Below are positions 1 through 10,904 of a stretch of 64,000 nt of DNA, in pieces. Under the pieces are notes generated by a model. It did not search any database. It was not told where the DNA came from and saw only the letters and a program-made list of their open reading frames with translations. Source of the stretch: Symsagittifera roscoffensis (Eukaryota > Xenacoelomorpha > Acoela > Convolutidae). The translations under genes were made by a program, and so were the position numbers. The stretch covers positions 64,659,548 to 64,723,547 of the forward strand of contig NC_087064.1 in the NCBI RefSeq assembly GCF_963678635.1, given 5' to 3'. Within the stretch, counting starts at the first letter, position 1; each line of letters begins with the position of its first letter.

Positions 1-1925
1 CCCAGCGCAGAAATGATTCGATTTTCTCGACTGGGTCGATGGAATTTTTTTTAAAAAAGTGTTTGTTCGACCCAGTTCAGATATGTTTCGACTTTCTCGG
101 CTGGTGTGATCGACACTTTTAAAAATCTTGTTCATTCGACCCAGTTCGGGTATGAGTCCAACTATTCCCGTAACAAGCCAAAATCCTCGACAAAATATCT
201 CCAAAAGTATCCCCCATGATACCTAGTAACGAGTCGCCACCTTCAATAAAGAACTAATTCAACGATGCAGCATATTTGAAATTTGTACCCACCTGGGATG
301 AGTTACTCGATTTACGATTCAACATTCTTGATCAAGAATCGTTTTTTTTTGACAATTTCGACCAATATTTGGCAAGCTTAGACTTAATTGGCCAATTTGG
401 TGGGTTTCAATTTCATCGACCATGTTTGGTGTGTTTTAACTCTCTCTACCAAAGTTTGGTATGTATCAATTTTGACAAACAAAAAAGTGTTTTATTTTAA
501 TCGACCCAGTTAAGATATATTTCAATTTTCTCGACTGGGCCGACCGACAGTTTTAAAATGCTTGTTTGTTCGACCCAGTTCAAGTATGTTTCGAATTTTT
601 GACCGGGTTGACCGAAATTTAAAAAAGCTTGTTCGTTCAAACCAGTCCAAGTATGTTTCGGTTTTCTCGAGCAGGCCGACCGACATTTTTTAAAATGCTT
701 TTTTGTCGGACCCAAATCAGATTATGATTCGATTTTCTCGACTGGGTCGATCGATTTTTTTAATGGTTGTTTTTCTACCCAGCTATAGTATGTTTTGACC
801 TTCTCGACTGGGTAGACCGGCATTTAAAAAAAAAAAGTTTCTTCGACCCAGCTCAGATGTGTTTCGACTTTCTCGACTAGTATGATCGACCCTCTTAGAA
901 ATCCTATTTGTTTGTCCCAGCTCAGTTATGTTTCAACTTTCTCGACTGTGTTGACCGAATTTTTTTAAAATAATTTGTTCCTTCGAACCAGTTCAAGTAT
1001 GTTTCGGACTTCTCGAAAAGGCCGACCGACGTTTTGAAAAAGCTTTTTGTTCAACCCACTGCAGATATGATTCGACTTTCTCGACTGGTTCGACCGATAT
1101 TGCTTAAAATGTGTTTCTTTGACATAGCTCAGATATGTTTCAACTTTCTCGGCTAGTATGATCGACATTTTTAAAAACCTTGTTCGTTCGACCCAGTTCG
1201 GGTATGAGTCCAACCATTCACGTGCCAAGCCAAAATCTTCGACGGAAGCTCTCTTAAAATTTTTCCCATGATAGCTAGTAACGAGTTGCCACCCCTAAAA
1301 AACTACTTCAACGATTCAGCATATGTGAAATTTGTACCCACCTGGGTTTAGTTACTCGATTTATGTTTCAATTTTCTCGACCAAAAATATTTAAATTTCG
1401 ACAGTTTCGACCAAATTTTAGTATGATTCGACTTTTTTGAACAATTCGATAGGTTTCGATTTCATCGACCATTTTTTGGTGTGTTTCGACTCTCTCTACC
1501 AAATTTTGGTATGTATTAACTTACTTGACAAACAAAAAAGTGTTTAATTTTAATCGACCCAGTTCAGATTTGTTTCAATTTTCTCGACTGGGCCGACCGA
1601 CATTTTTAAACTGCTTGTTTGTTTGACCCAGTTCAAAATGTTCCGAATTTTTTGACTGGGTTGACCGAAATTTTAAAAAGCTCGCTCGTTTGAGCCAGTC
1701 CAAGTATGTTTCGGTTTTCTCGAATGGGCAGACCCACATTTTTAAAAATGCTTCTTTGTTGGACCCACTTCAGATATGATTCGATTTTCTCGACTGCGTC
1801 GAATTTTCGATCGAATTTTAATGGTTTTTTTTCTACCCAGTTCTAGTATGTTTCGACCTTCTCGACTGGGTAGACCGGCATTTCTAAAAAACATGTTTCT
1901 CCGACCCAGTTCAGATTTTTACCCG
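1..1925. repeat. 69-bp tandem satellite with hairpin units
   Basis: The unit starts with a TCGACCCAGT-like motif. Starts can be read at 501, 570, 637, 706, 774, 843, 912, 983, 1051, 1119 and 1188, giving a spacing of 67-71 bp. Each unit also holds CTCGACTGGGTCGA about 30 bases later. The two motifs are reverse complements, so each unit can form a stem of about 8-10 bp. A higher-order duplication of about 1.06 kb is visible: 137-340 matches 1193-1390, 501 matches 1553, and 774 matches 1834. Short minus-strand ORFs (497-715, 965-1228) only reflect the repeat, whose 69-base period equals 23 codons. I see no gene here. Confidence 0.9.
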
Positions 1926-2786
1926 GTTTGACAATAAAGGTAATCATACAGTTTTCATATAGGGCATTTGTATGTCTAGCATTTTTCCATAAACAAAAAT
2001 ATTTGACCATTTTAAATTTTAATTTCTCAAAACTTTTGGGATGTGTTCGTAACCGATCACAAGTGAAAAAAAAACCATAGTTTACCCAAAACTAGAGTCA
2101 CCGAAAGTTTGAACGCATTGCAATTACAATACATTGGAAACGACCTGAATCGTATAGTAGTTTTCTTTCACAAATCATATACTGAGTGTAACAAGCTTTT
2201 AAATGTTGGCCATTTTTTTCAAAGAAAATTATTTTTAAAATTTGAATTTGTAAATCATCAGACATTGATAAAGTCATACATAAACATGTCATAGGAGTTT
2301 CAAATTTTTTAAGCGTTTTAGAAAACAAATTTCAGAGCAACGGAAAAAAAATCAGTTTTTGTCTATCCAGGACTACATTATGCACACAAGAAGTTAAATT
2401 TTGCAAGCCAAAATTTTTTTTGGGGGGGAAATGTTTGTTTGAGTAGAAAAATCGATTTGCACTTGAAAAAAACCAAAAATTTCTCGCCATCAAAAAATGC
2501 TATTCATACAACTTCTATATACGGAAATTGTATGATTAGCTTTTTTCGACAAAATTGTTTTTTCTTTATATGGTGCGATACACAGACTTTTATGCCAAAA
2601 CAAGAAAAAAAATCTGTGAATTTTCGACGACACCATTTCGTGTATGGAATTTGTTTGATTAGCTTTTTTTCATTGACTTCCTTTATGGAACTGTATGATT
2701 ACCAATTGCGTTTTATGGAGATCTATTCGGTTAGAAGTTCTATATGGATAATCTCAACAGTGTCGCATTTAAGGGAAGGCACCTGA
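1926..2786. other. Low-copy A/T-rich stretch with a degenerate short repeat
   Basis: A motif like TATGGAATTTGTATGATTAG followed by a T run recurs loosely at about 1950, 2515, 2640, 2680 and 2740. It looks like an old diverged tandem repeat. A 115-codon plus-strand ORF (2439-2786) lies over it, but its Phe/Ser/Lys-rich composition and its coincidence with the repeat make coding unlikely. Nothing else is recognisable. Confidence 0.4.
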
Positions 2787-3075
2787 CTACCCTGACTACC
2801 CGAAATGTACCCCTTTTTTATTTTTAGACCTCTATTCTTGGATGGCTGGCCCTAATCTTTTCTAAAAGCGCATTTAGCGCCAGTATACACTATTTTGAGG
2901 GAATGGGGAACGCCTGCCGGAAAAACGCGTTTTTTGTCAAAACTGTCCAAAAATGCATAAAACGTCGAGTCGGAAATAACGGTGACAATTTAAGGTCTTT
3001 TAAGTGCGTTGAGAGAGCTAGGAAAGTCATGTTGGTTGATCTGAAATTTAATATTTTGTGACTTGTTTACAATCG
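2787..3075. other. GC-richer unique segment, possible old transposon fragment
   Basis: This stretch is clearly richer in G and C than its surroundings: GGCTGGCCC at about 2843, AGCGCATTTAGCGC at about 2868, CGCCTGCCGG at about 2911. It is not repeated elsewhere in the window. AGCGCATTTAGCGC is nearly a perfect short palindrome. No ORF of useful length covers it. It could be a remnant of an unrelated mobile element or a regulatory island; sequence alone does not decide. Confidence 0.35.
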
Positions 3076-3817
3076 TCATCATACTTTCCTGGTTTAGACA
3101 TCTCTTCTTGTTTTCAGAGGTATTAGTTGATTATTTCCATTTTTGAATAATTTCTTCCGCTGTTTCTCGTATTTTACGGGTTCCGTTGTTTCATATTGTT
3201 TGTTTCTATGTTTCCTTACAATGCACTTCATCGTATGTTGATCACCATAAAACCTCGAGCCAGTTAACAACATCAATTATTTTCTTCTCCTCTTCAAGTC
3301 GACCCTCGAATGGGTACATTAGCAGAGGAGCTTAAGAGCAGAATAGAAAATTTTGCTCAATTCATGTAGATTTTCAGTTTTCGATCGTTTGAATAATTTG
3401 GAGTTATAGAGTAATTCCATTGATGAAAAAATATGGAGTCGAGAAAAGTTTTGCACAAATTTAACCTCTTTTAGCAAATTTCTAGAAAAGCTAGAAATCA
3501 GATTGGAAATGAAGCATTCTATGAAAACCACTGCTCTATTTGAACACCTGATAATCAACTTTGGTCTTTTTCAATTTCTCCCACTTTTAAAAATATCAAT
3601 TTTGTGGGATTTACATGCAAATTACTGCAGCTAAATGCGTAAGGTTACAATGTGAAAAGAAGAACAAATTTGTTCACAGTTGTCAGTTTGTTCACCATGC
3701 CACATTTCATTACATTATGACAACTTTATGTATTCAGTTATTTTTGCGGTTATTGGTTTGAGTTTTCCGGTTGGGGACAGCTGTAGAGTGGGCTGGGTCG
3801 ACCAGAATGTATAAATT
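3076..3817. other. Low-copy stretch without a confident gene
   Basis: Two minus-strand ORFs (3094-3276, 60 codons; 3319-3558, 79 codons) are open but have no recognisable motif and no second copy in the window. The 79-codon one has fairly ordinary protein composition (charged residues spread along it) and could be an exon. No splice context decides this. Confidence 0.3.
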
Positions 3818-4075
3818 TTGAGTATATCAGGCCCAAGAGAGAGCCTACCGGATACTCTGCTCAGGCTCAACAGTTCGAAAGAATTTGCAAAACGCAACAG
3901 TCAAATAGTTGCGAATAAAAATGCAATTACCCAAAATGATATTGATTACTTGGAGCTTCGATTACCACTTATTATGAAAAACCCTAAATGCAAGAAATTT
4001 TTAGCGGGAAGGGAGATTTTTTTTCGAAAAAGGAGAAGATTTTTTGTCGATCAATTTCATCATAGCACTGGATAA
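3818..4075 (+). CDS. Possible short ORF or exon, unknown product
   Basis: An open frame of 85 codons ends at TGG-ATAA just before the gap. The predicted peptide is basic, with a mixed, protein-like composition: it starts MSISGPRESLPDTLLRL and ends with an RKRRRFF-rich stretch. It could be an exon, because ATATCAG at about 3823 could act as an acceptor. The family is not recognised. It is the only ORF in the first 4 kb that does not lie on an obvious repeat, but a shadow ORF in A/T-rich DNA is equally possible. Confidence 0.25.
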   Translation: MSISGPRESLPDTLLRLNSSKEFAKRNSQIVANKNAITQNDIDYLELRLPLIMKNPKCKKFLAGREIFFRKRRRFFVDQFHHSTG

Positions 4076-4118
4076 ACCACTAGTTTACATACAAACAATG
4101 ATAAAAATCTAAAAATGG

Positions 4119-4318
4119 NNNNNNNNNNNNNNNNNNNNNNNNNNNNNNNNNNNNNNNNNNNNNNNNNNNNNNNNNNNNNNNNNNNNNNNNNNNNNNNNNN
4201 NNNNNNNNNNNNNNNNNNNNNNNNNNNNNNNNNNNNNNNNNNNNNNNNNNNNNNNNNNNNNNNNNNNNNNNNNNNNNNNNNNNNNNNNNNNNNNNNNNNN
4301 NNNNNNNNNNNNNNNNNN
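4119..4318. other. Assembly gap (200 N)
   Basis: A run of exactly 200 N. It separates the satellite and low-copy region from the repeated A-to-M locus, so the true distance and adjacency of the two sides are unknown. Confidence 0.99.
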
Positions 4319-4620
4319 AACATAGGCTATAGAGTATCCGGTCCTCAACCTATGTATTAACATAGGGAATAGATTTTCCAATGTATCAAGTAAGGGAAGA
4401 GGTTTCCCAATGTATCAAGATACCAGGTTTCAGATTGTAAGTTTCAGGTGGTAAGTGTTTTCGGCGCCCGAATTTCGCATGTATAAGTTTCTCTGTGTAT
4501 TAGAAAATCATTTTAGGGTATGAAGAGCTCATTAGGATATGGAATAGGATTATTAAAAATTTAAGATAGGGAATGGTAGGTTTTCAGTGTGATGGTAAGA
4601 GAAAGAAAAACGTTTTTTTT
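4319..4620. other. Low-copy stretch right of the gap
   Basis: Short direct repeats are visible: CCAATGTATCAAG occurs at about 4379 and 4409, and CATAGG at 4321 and 4361. No gene is seen, and no match to the A-to-M blocks. Confidence 0.35.
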
Positions 4621-6660
4621 TTAACTTTATATAGAAATGTCTGTCTAGTTTCTTCACAAAAACGTCGGCGCGCGTTATCCAATTTGAGAATATCAATAGT
4701 TAGTTACGTGTAAGTTGTGGAATGAAGTTCATGTTTTTATTTTTTTGGTTCATGGTAAGTCAGTGGTAAGAGTTCCAAAACTTAGTTTTTTATCAAAAAA
4801 ACATGAAATTTTTCACAAAAACTTCAAAACACGATAAGAATTGTTATAACTCGAGCTGTTAATTAAATTGTTAGTTGATATTACTTATTGGATCAGTGCT
4901 CTATCTAACTGAAGTTATGCTGAAACTTACTGAAATTTCGAAAAACGTCTAGCTTTTGGAAAAAAAGTCAAAATTTTAGAGTATTTGAAAAAAAGTAGCA
5001 AAAATTCTTGGCTAGTTTTTTTGTTGCTTCTGATCTAATGGAAAAAATACACTTACGTACAGTGTTATTTATAATGTGCAAAATAAATTATAGGTGTATT
5101 TTTACGTTGACTTTTTACAACAAATTAAGAGCAGCTGTATTGTTTATAATCTGAAAACCTTCGGCAGTAGAAAAACCCAAGTGGACTTAGTTCCTAACTT
5201 CTGAAACACCCAAATACTTCTAAATGAATGCTTCTTCAAAATCAATTTAGAAAAACAAATCTATGTGCAGAGCGTAACAATTGAATAATCTTGCCAAATT
5301 TATCAGGCAAAAAAACTCTATAGATCTAATTGAAAAAAAAACTGAAGCCAACCAGAAGAAAACCTTCGCTGTGTGTCTACTTGAAAACTCTCCTGTTAGT
5401 TTTCATATAATTAAGATATCCCACATCCGGTTCTGCTAAATTATCAGTTTTGTATAGAAGTTTTCAGCAATTTCATATTACTTTCTCTAAAAGTCTTTCT
5501 ACATCAAAATTGTTTTGATAATAATGAAATGTAGATCTTGAAAGCCACTTTCAATTTGTGCATTCATGTATCATCCTTCAAAAGATGTTGGAGTTGGGAT
5601 TAATTTATACAAATTATGCTCAACTCGTCTGAACTTTGAGATAAGATTACCTAATAATTCAAATGATAACAAATTTTTCAATCAATTACACATAAACATA
5701 AATCTTCGAAACTTTTGGATTTTTTCTCAAGATATAATACATAAGCTAAAGGTTTTTGAAATCATCTAAAAATTCCTAATTAGTTTTGTTGAGTTTCTAT
5801 CTCAAATTGTTTTTCTCAGTTTCTGCTTCATCTACTCTCGTCCAAGTTAATCCAATTTAAACAATATTAAACTTGAAAATTGAATTTTAGATAAAAAAAG
5901 GTATCATTTCAACGAACAATCAATAATCCGAAGCAGAATTATTACAATAAATCTTTTTCTTAAAAATTTGATAATAAATAACTGCAAATTGATAAGTGTA
6001 TGTTGCTGTTTCAAGTCTGATTTTCTGTTTTGAAGTAAACTTTTGGTTGAGATTGTTGTTTACTTTTGAGTTGAAGCTTTCAATAGTTAGCAAGAACATA
6101 TATATTTTTTTATATTTTGTAGGTCAGTTATCAATTTCTTTTGTGAAATCGTCAGAAAACAGTAGAAAATCATAATTCAGAAAAAAAACCCATTATAAGC
6201 ATAAAATTTCACTACTATATGAACACTTTTACAAGTACTGAACAAGGAAAACTTTAAAACAGTAACTAGGCAAAACCTCCAATTGGTCGATGATTTATAA
6301 AAATCCAATTTTTTACAATATTTCAAAGAAAAACTTAAGCACTCATTAGCATATGATTTTCATCTTTACTACAAATCTATCGCAATAAAACCTCCGCAAG
6401 CTTGTTTTTAGGCGATGGAATTTTCACTGAGGAGTAATGATTCTTAGAACGATTTCCATTGAAAGTTTCAGGACAATTCGAACTCGATTATTGCTAGTTT
6501 TATCATCAATCAGAAATTTTGAAATAAAAAAAACGACAGATCAAGAATAATTTTGTAAAACTGTACAAATTTTACTAGAGTTTTTCAAGTTTTTTGTATA
6601 AATTTTTCAGATGCAGTAAAATTTTTTACTCAAAATAATTTTTCCTATGTTTTTATTAAA
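4621..6660. repeat. Diverged arm and centre copy (blocks centre, C, B)
   Basis: From about 5090 the sequence follows the right arm of the inverted-repeat element at 26.35-27.79 kb, through AATTAAGAGCAGCT, the B ORF, and the spacer before block A. It is considerably more diverged than the copies at 26-41 kb. Around 5016-5040 a fragment resembling the centre (GCTTCTGATCTA) is in opposite orientation, so the centre here is rearranged. It contains CTGTTTCA near 6006. Confidence 0.6.
5566..5769 (+). CDS. Block B ORF, diverged copy (67 codons)
   Basis: The ORF starts MYHPSKDVGVG. It aligns without indels over about 45 codons to the 48-codon B ORF found at 26816, 30606, 35801 and 40390 on plus and 24093 on minus. 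Those end at ISIIL-stop; here the stop is lost and the frame runs about 20 codons further. Nucleotide divergence from the other copies is clear, yet KDVGVG and LPN-ND-KF are retained, which weakly favours past coding constraint. The product is unknown and small, with no signal peptide or membrane helix. Confidence 0.35.
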   Translation: MYHPSKDVGVGINLYKLCSTRLNFEIRLPNNSNDNKFFNQLHININLRNFWIFSQDIIHKLKVFEII

Positions 6661-6675
6661 AGTTTGATAATTTTA

Positions 6676-6909
6676 TCTTCTCTTGAAGTGTGTTTGGAGA
6701 CTGCTGAGCACATAATTAACATTAATTTGACAAGAAAAATGCTTCTTCTTGATATGATTATTGAGTTCCTCGCTGCTATATGCATAAAAGTTACAATTGG
6801 AACACTTTGAAACGATTTAGTCCTTACGATGTCTTGACACATTTTTACATGTGTATTCTCGGCCACATTCAAGATATGCAATTCTTTCGTTGTCTTTTAA
6901 GGGCGGCAT
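6676..6909 (-). pseudogene. Block A zinc-finger ORF, type 2, broken
   Basis: The frame opens with ATG-CCG-CCC (M-P-P-L) and keeps a first CxxC-like region (YLECGREYTC). It then meets a TAA where better copies read through to a Cys. Beyond the stop, the same frame keeps the finger C-SNC-NFYAYSSEELNN-H-IKKK-H (C-x2-C-x12-H-x4-H). The end of the block reads AGATAAAATT, where most other copies have AGGTAAAATT. It is the outermost A on the left and faces outward (leftward), with the CCAAT cluster behind it at 7080-7215. Confidence 0.55.
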
Positions 6910-7079
6910 CTCATTAAATGGGAGATATAGAATGTCCCAAGTTTTGGAAAAGAAGACTGAACAGCCTCAAAAGAGTATAGAGGTAAATAAAAACAGTTAA
7001 GTGAACTTTCAATTAAATTGTTTTTAACGTGAGAGAAATTTAAAACAGATGAAATTAAAATCATATAATCTAACCATGG

Positions 7080-7215
7080 AGTTTTCAAAAGTTTTGCTAT
7101 CAGCCAATCAGAATCGAGCGTTATTTATTAGGAAATTTTTTTTTTGATTTCAACCAATCAGAATTGAGCTTCAAGGGCATGGATTTTTCAAGAAAATTAA
7201 TTTCAACCAATCAGA
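7080..7215 (-). promoter_or_regulatory. CCAAT-box cluster upstream of block A
   Basis: Three copies of (A/G)CCAATCAGAAT lie at about 7103, 7153 and 7203. Each matches the NF-Y (CCAAT) consensus RRCCAATSR or nearly so. They lie between the outward-facing A ORF and the gene block, where a shared divergent promoter would be expected. Function is inferred from position and motif only. Confidence 0.5.
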
Positions 7216-7497
7216 ATTAAACTCCACTTCTCATAAATTTTTTAACAATTTTGATATCAATTGCAGATATCGAGCATTCTTCACAGGTGATATTTGTGGT
7301 AATAACAAGTCAGAATGAAGTATTCACAGATTTTAAAACGATTTATAGATCAAAATCCTATTATGTTTATGAAAATTTCCAATCAATCACTTTTATTGAA
7401 ATTTTCTAACATAACTAACATACATAATTGACACCAAAGTGGGATAAATGAGATTTTTTTGCCTGGCTTATACTATTTTTCGGATACTCTATTAAAG

Positions 7498-7776
7498 TTT
7501 TGAAATTTCGATCCAAATTTTTTCGATTTGTTCTATTTCTAACCAGTCAAAAAAGAATTTAACAGAACAAAAATTTTAGCACTTTGTTTTTGGTATTTTG
7601 CAATATAAACAGGCAAAAGTTTTTTAAATTTTAATAATCGATTAATAGGTAATCTGCCAAACCTGAACTTTGTTTTTGTATCAAAATCAAAACACAATCG
7701 AAACGTTGTTCCTTGTCTTTCATTTTTGTTTCATAGGCTCTTCCATTTTCTTGCTTTTACTGATTGACCACTCAAT
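7498..7776 (-). pseudogene. Block M ORF remnant
   Basis: This is the reverse-strand counterpart of the 79-codon M ORF at 53442-53681. Indels have broken the frame here (for example in the region matching NLIQIQSLGLSEYLL). Unknown protein family. It lies between A and L, as in the canonical module. Between 7216 and 7497 there is only A/T-rich spacer with a repeated GATATC-AATTG-AGATATCGAGC motif. Confidence 0.4.
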
Positions 7777-7789
7777 CTCAATTAACTCT

Positions 7790-8440
7790 TCTAAATAAAG
7801 ACATTGTACTCTTCTTTTCTGAAATCTTATCTTAATCTTTTTAACAAAATTATTGAACTTTCTGTGTTTCTATACAAGATAAACCTAATACAATCTCCAT
7901 CAACGTCATCTTTCCACCCTTCCTTAAGGTATTTTTGTAGTTTTTAAAACTTAAAACGTAATAAATTACAATTTTAGACTTTGAAAACGCGTTTGATAGA
8001 ATATTATTTTTTACTGAAATTTACAAAGAAACTTGAAAAAGCTCGAGGTGTTGTACCATTTTTAATTTTTTTCTGAAATAACAATCAACATAAAAAACTT
8101 TTCTTTTATTAAGAGTCTATATACTGTTTAAAAACTTCATGTAGCCAATCAAAACCTCAAAACTAGGCAAAAAAAAATGAGAACAACCAATGAAATTCAG
8201 AAACTCGAAAATAATGCTATTGTTTTCAACTAAATAATTAATATTGTTTGTGATTTTGTTCAAACAAGACAAATTTTATTTAAATTTTCGTAAAAGCAGT
8301 AATTAAAAAATTAGCAGTATTTTTTTAAACAAATACTGGAAAATCAATTTGCTAATTGCTTAGTGTTTTATGTCAATTCGATTAGATTGTATCTTTTGTC
8401 TGGTTTTGAACCAATAAAATTTCAATAACCATACAAAAAA
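7790..8440. other. Spacer between M and L blocks
   Basis: The spacer is conserved in all module copies (52.78-53.42, 56.35-57.0, 61.3-61.97 kb). It includes TAAGAGTCTATATA at about 8110 and several ATTGGTT/CCAATCAA boxes. No ORF is conserved. The TATATA with flanking CCAAT boxes could be a promoter for L or M, but no start site can be fixed. Confidence 0.35.
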
Positions 8441-8454
8441 AAGCAAATCAAAGC

Positions 8455-8873
8455 ATTACTGAGGCTTACAGTTATCAACAAACATAAAGTCTCCCAAAAT
8501 TTGGGAAAGTTTTCAGTATTTGTTCAAAGTATAGTTGGCATTGGCAACTTGTTTCATTGGTTCATTTTCTTTTGCAGTGAAGAGTTGATTCTTTGCCAGA
8601 TTTGGCTTCATATTTAGATACGAGTCCAATTTGTTCAGCATCGTGATCAACGGTATTACGGATTATCGATATTGCATCTCCTTCTTTTTCACTAAGATAG
8701 ACTTGTTGGGATTTTTCAAATTGTCACAAATCATTGATTTTCAAAAGTTGAAAGAACGGTTCAAAATGATTTTTCCCCTTGTAGGATTTTTGGTACGAAG
8801 CAAGTTTCCCAATTCTTGTTTGATTTTTAGAGAATTCAATATAATTGGGACTAGTGTCTTTTCTTGAGTACAT
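8455..8873 (-). pseudogene. Block L ORF with internal deletion
   Basis: The frame starts at ATG complementary to 8871-8873 (M-Y-S-R-K) and has the usual C-terminus N-C-K-P-Q at the left end. Relative to the full-length L (about 180 codons, 52223-52763) about 190 bases are missing where GCAGTGAAGAG joins TTGATTCTTTGCC. GAAGAGT and AGTTGATT share short homology at the joint. Unknown function. The region LLKINDLGQFEKSQQVYLSE is the best conserved part in the family. Confidence 0.5.
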
Positions 8874-9045
8874 TTTTGAAGAGCAAACTGATCAGATGAA
8901 GAGCAATGAGAAAAATGATTTTTAGATTAATTGAAATTGGAAGTAAGCAATATGAGTCATTCAATTAACCATAAAAGGTAATGAGAATAAAAATGGAATT
9001 TTTGTTTGAGGTTTCCAAATATGGAATTAGGTAGATGTTAGTGTT

Positions 9046-9957
9046 CCTATATAAATCCACAATTCTCAGCAAAAATCATTGTTCCTGATAATTGCTGCTA
9101 TATGTCAAGCTTTTATCGCAATTTATTTCTGTTTCTATCGAGTTTTACGATAAATACATAGTAAGCCAAGATTTTTTTGTGTCTTTATGTATGTAAGTAC
9201 ATAAAAGTGTTTGTATACATGTAAGTTTGTATGTATGTATGTATGTATGTATGTATGTATGTATGTATGTATGTATGTATGTATGTATGTATGTATGTAT
9301 GTTTGTATGTATGTATGTAAGTATGTAGGTATGTATGTATGTATGTATAAATGTATCTATGTATGTATGTATGTATGTATGTATGTATGTATGTATGTAT
9401 GTATGTATGTATGTATGTATGTTTGTAAGTTTGTAGCTATGTATGTAAGTATGTAAAAATGTAGGTATGTATGTATGTATGTTAGAATATAAGTATGTAT
9501 GTTTTTATGTATGTATGTATGTATGTATGTATGTATGTATTTATGTATGTATGTATGTATGTATGTATGTATGTATGTATGTATGTATGTATGTATGTAT
9601 GTATGTAGGTATGTATGTATGTATGACCCACATTTCTTTATGTTCTTTGGAGATTTGTAAGTTGCATTTGGTTTTAATAGGAACATCTTTTAGCCAAATT
9701 TTGCTTAGAGAAGTACATTTACATATATCAGGAAATTGACTGTCTCTACAATTTGTTCAAACACAGATTCAAGTATTGTTACATCAAGCGAAGAAGTATT
9801 CAGTCAGCTTAGTCGATGGAAAGGAATGGAAAAGATACCTAGTATTGCAAATAAACGACTGATTCGGAAAAAAAAGAGACATTATGTAAGTTCTAATCAA
9901 AAAATTGCTTCCACCTACACTCATGATTCAAGTCGAAAAGTTCAAATTTTAAAATAA
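9046..9957 (+). pseudogene. Block K gene with expanded TATG array
   Basis: A TATA box (CCTATATAAATCC, 9047-9058) precedes the K coding region by about 35 bases. Here the ATG of other copies reads ATA (CTGATAATTGCTGC). The frame then runs into the tetranucleotide array at 9183-9625 and re-emerges as HISLCSLEICKLHL at 9629. A second ORF (9736-9957, starting MTVSTICSNTDSS) covers the 3' part. It ends past a good donor-like GTAAGTTC at about 9886. K reads toward the facing H gene. The product is unknown, with Cys-rich CSLEICKL as its most stable motif. Confidence 0.45.
9183..9625. repeat. (TATG)n microsatellite inside K
   Basis: Long TATG runs are interrupted by variants (TTTG, TAAG, TAGG, TAAA, AAAA). 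The array starts after TTTTTGTGTCT and ends at ACCCACA. In the array-free copies (46.3, 51.9, 62.8 kb) these two flanks are joined directly. A 4-base unit gives an open YVCM repeat in every plus frame and HTYI on minus, so the long ORFs reported here are trivial. Confidence 0.97.
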
Positions 9958-10193
9958 GAATCTGATTTTTTGAAGATTATTGATTGCTTTATTGATTGTT
10001 ATGGTTCTGTGAATAGTGATTCTGTAAGCTTTGTGATAAAATAATCAACTGTCTTACAATGTTCTCTATATACTTTGGCTTGATAAGTCTTTAAAACTAA
10101 GTTTTGGTTCAGCAACACTTAATTCAAATGAAAAGTTAACCCAATTTACAAACAAAATGGAAACTCAAAAATGTGCAAAAACACAAAATCGAG

Positions 10194-10627
10194 TTAACTT
10201 TCGAGTTGGCTGTCACTATCTTCTATATGTACCACACCATTTTTTCTTCTAAACAGATCTAAGTTATCAAGTTGAACCTTCAATTTTCTTTCCTGTACCT
10301 TCTATCTCGAATTGTTTCAATTATTCCCCAACCATATAGGGAAACTCTTAAGGGACTGAAACACTTCTTGGGATCTCTGTAGAATATTTCAAACTCATCC
10401 ATTTTTCCATAAATAGTCAATTGCAGTAAATGTTCACTTGTAAGCAAAAAAACTGTTTCCTTATCCAAGATCCACAAATTCATGAAAAGATTGTTCACTT
10501 GAATAATATGAAAAACCGTACTTTTTTCTCAAGGGTGACATAGACAAAACCAATTCTATTCTAAATTCTCTAAATCTTTCACTCTCGAGTTCTATCCATT
10601 CTGAAAGATCTATGATAATTTGGTCAC
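10194..10627 (-). pseudogene. Block H ORF, N-terminally truncated
   Basis: It encodes the C-terminal two thirds of the H protein (MDEFEIFYRDPKKCFSPL, then LYGW-, RDRRY), with a frameshift after RRYRKEN. The ending is DSQLES rather than DSELEN. The N-terminal part and about 0.5 kb upstream are deleted: GGTCAC is joined to CTCCTATTAATC, which is spacer sequence in the next copy (16.18 kb). The stop lies next to the convergent K gene. Confidence 0.5.
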
Positions 10628-10639
10628 CTCCTATTAATC

Positions 10640-10900
10640 CACCCTATTAATCACCTCCTTGGTTGAGTATCTTTATTGAGAAATAAAAAACTGGTAATTT
10701 AACTAAAACTCAAAAATTTTTCATCATTTGATTCTAGAATTCTGATTGATTAAATTTTAATTGGATATTTTCAGAACTTCAAAAAAATCTAGAAGTTATT
10801 GTGTAATGACATCGTATATAATTCGAGAATTTAAACTGTAGTTTCAAAAAAGTAGAAGAATCTAGAAGTTAATGAATAATGATGTCAATTTCCCTGCTGC
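10640..10900. other. Spacer between H and G
   Basis: Contains CACCTCCTTGGTTGAGTAT and a TCTAGAAGTTATTG / TCTAGAAGTTAATG pair seen in every H-G interval. No ORF conserved. Confidence 0.35.
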
Positions 10901-10904
10901 AATT

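Noticed and set aside
1-1925. CRISPR-like array
   Set aside because: Repeats are degenerate and contiguous without unique spacers, and the locus is eukaryotic in character.
2439-2786. 115-codon ORF
   Set aside because: Coincides with a degenerate tandem motif, Phe/Ser-rich, no second support.
4060-4381. ORFs spanning the N run
   Set aside because: Artefacts of the gap.
9211-9686. ORFs of 81-109 codons (and up to 149 codons at 18.7 kb) of YVCM or HTYI repeats
   Set aside because: Pure consequence of a stop-free TATG microsatellite; open on both strands.
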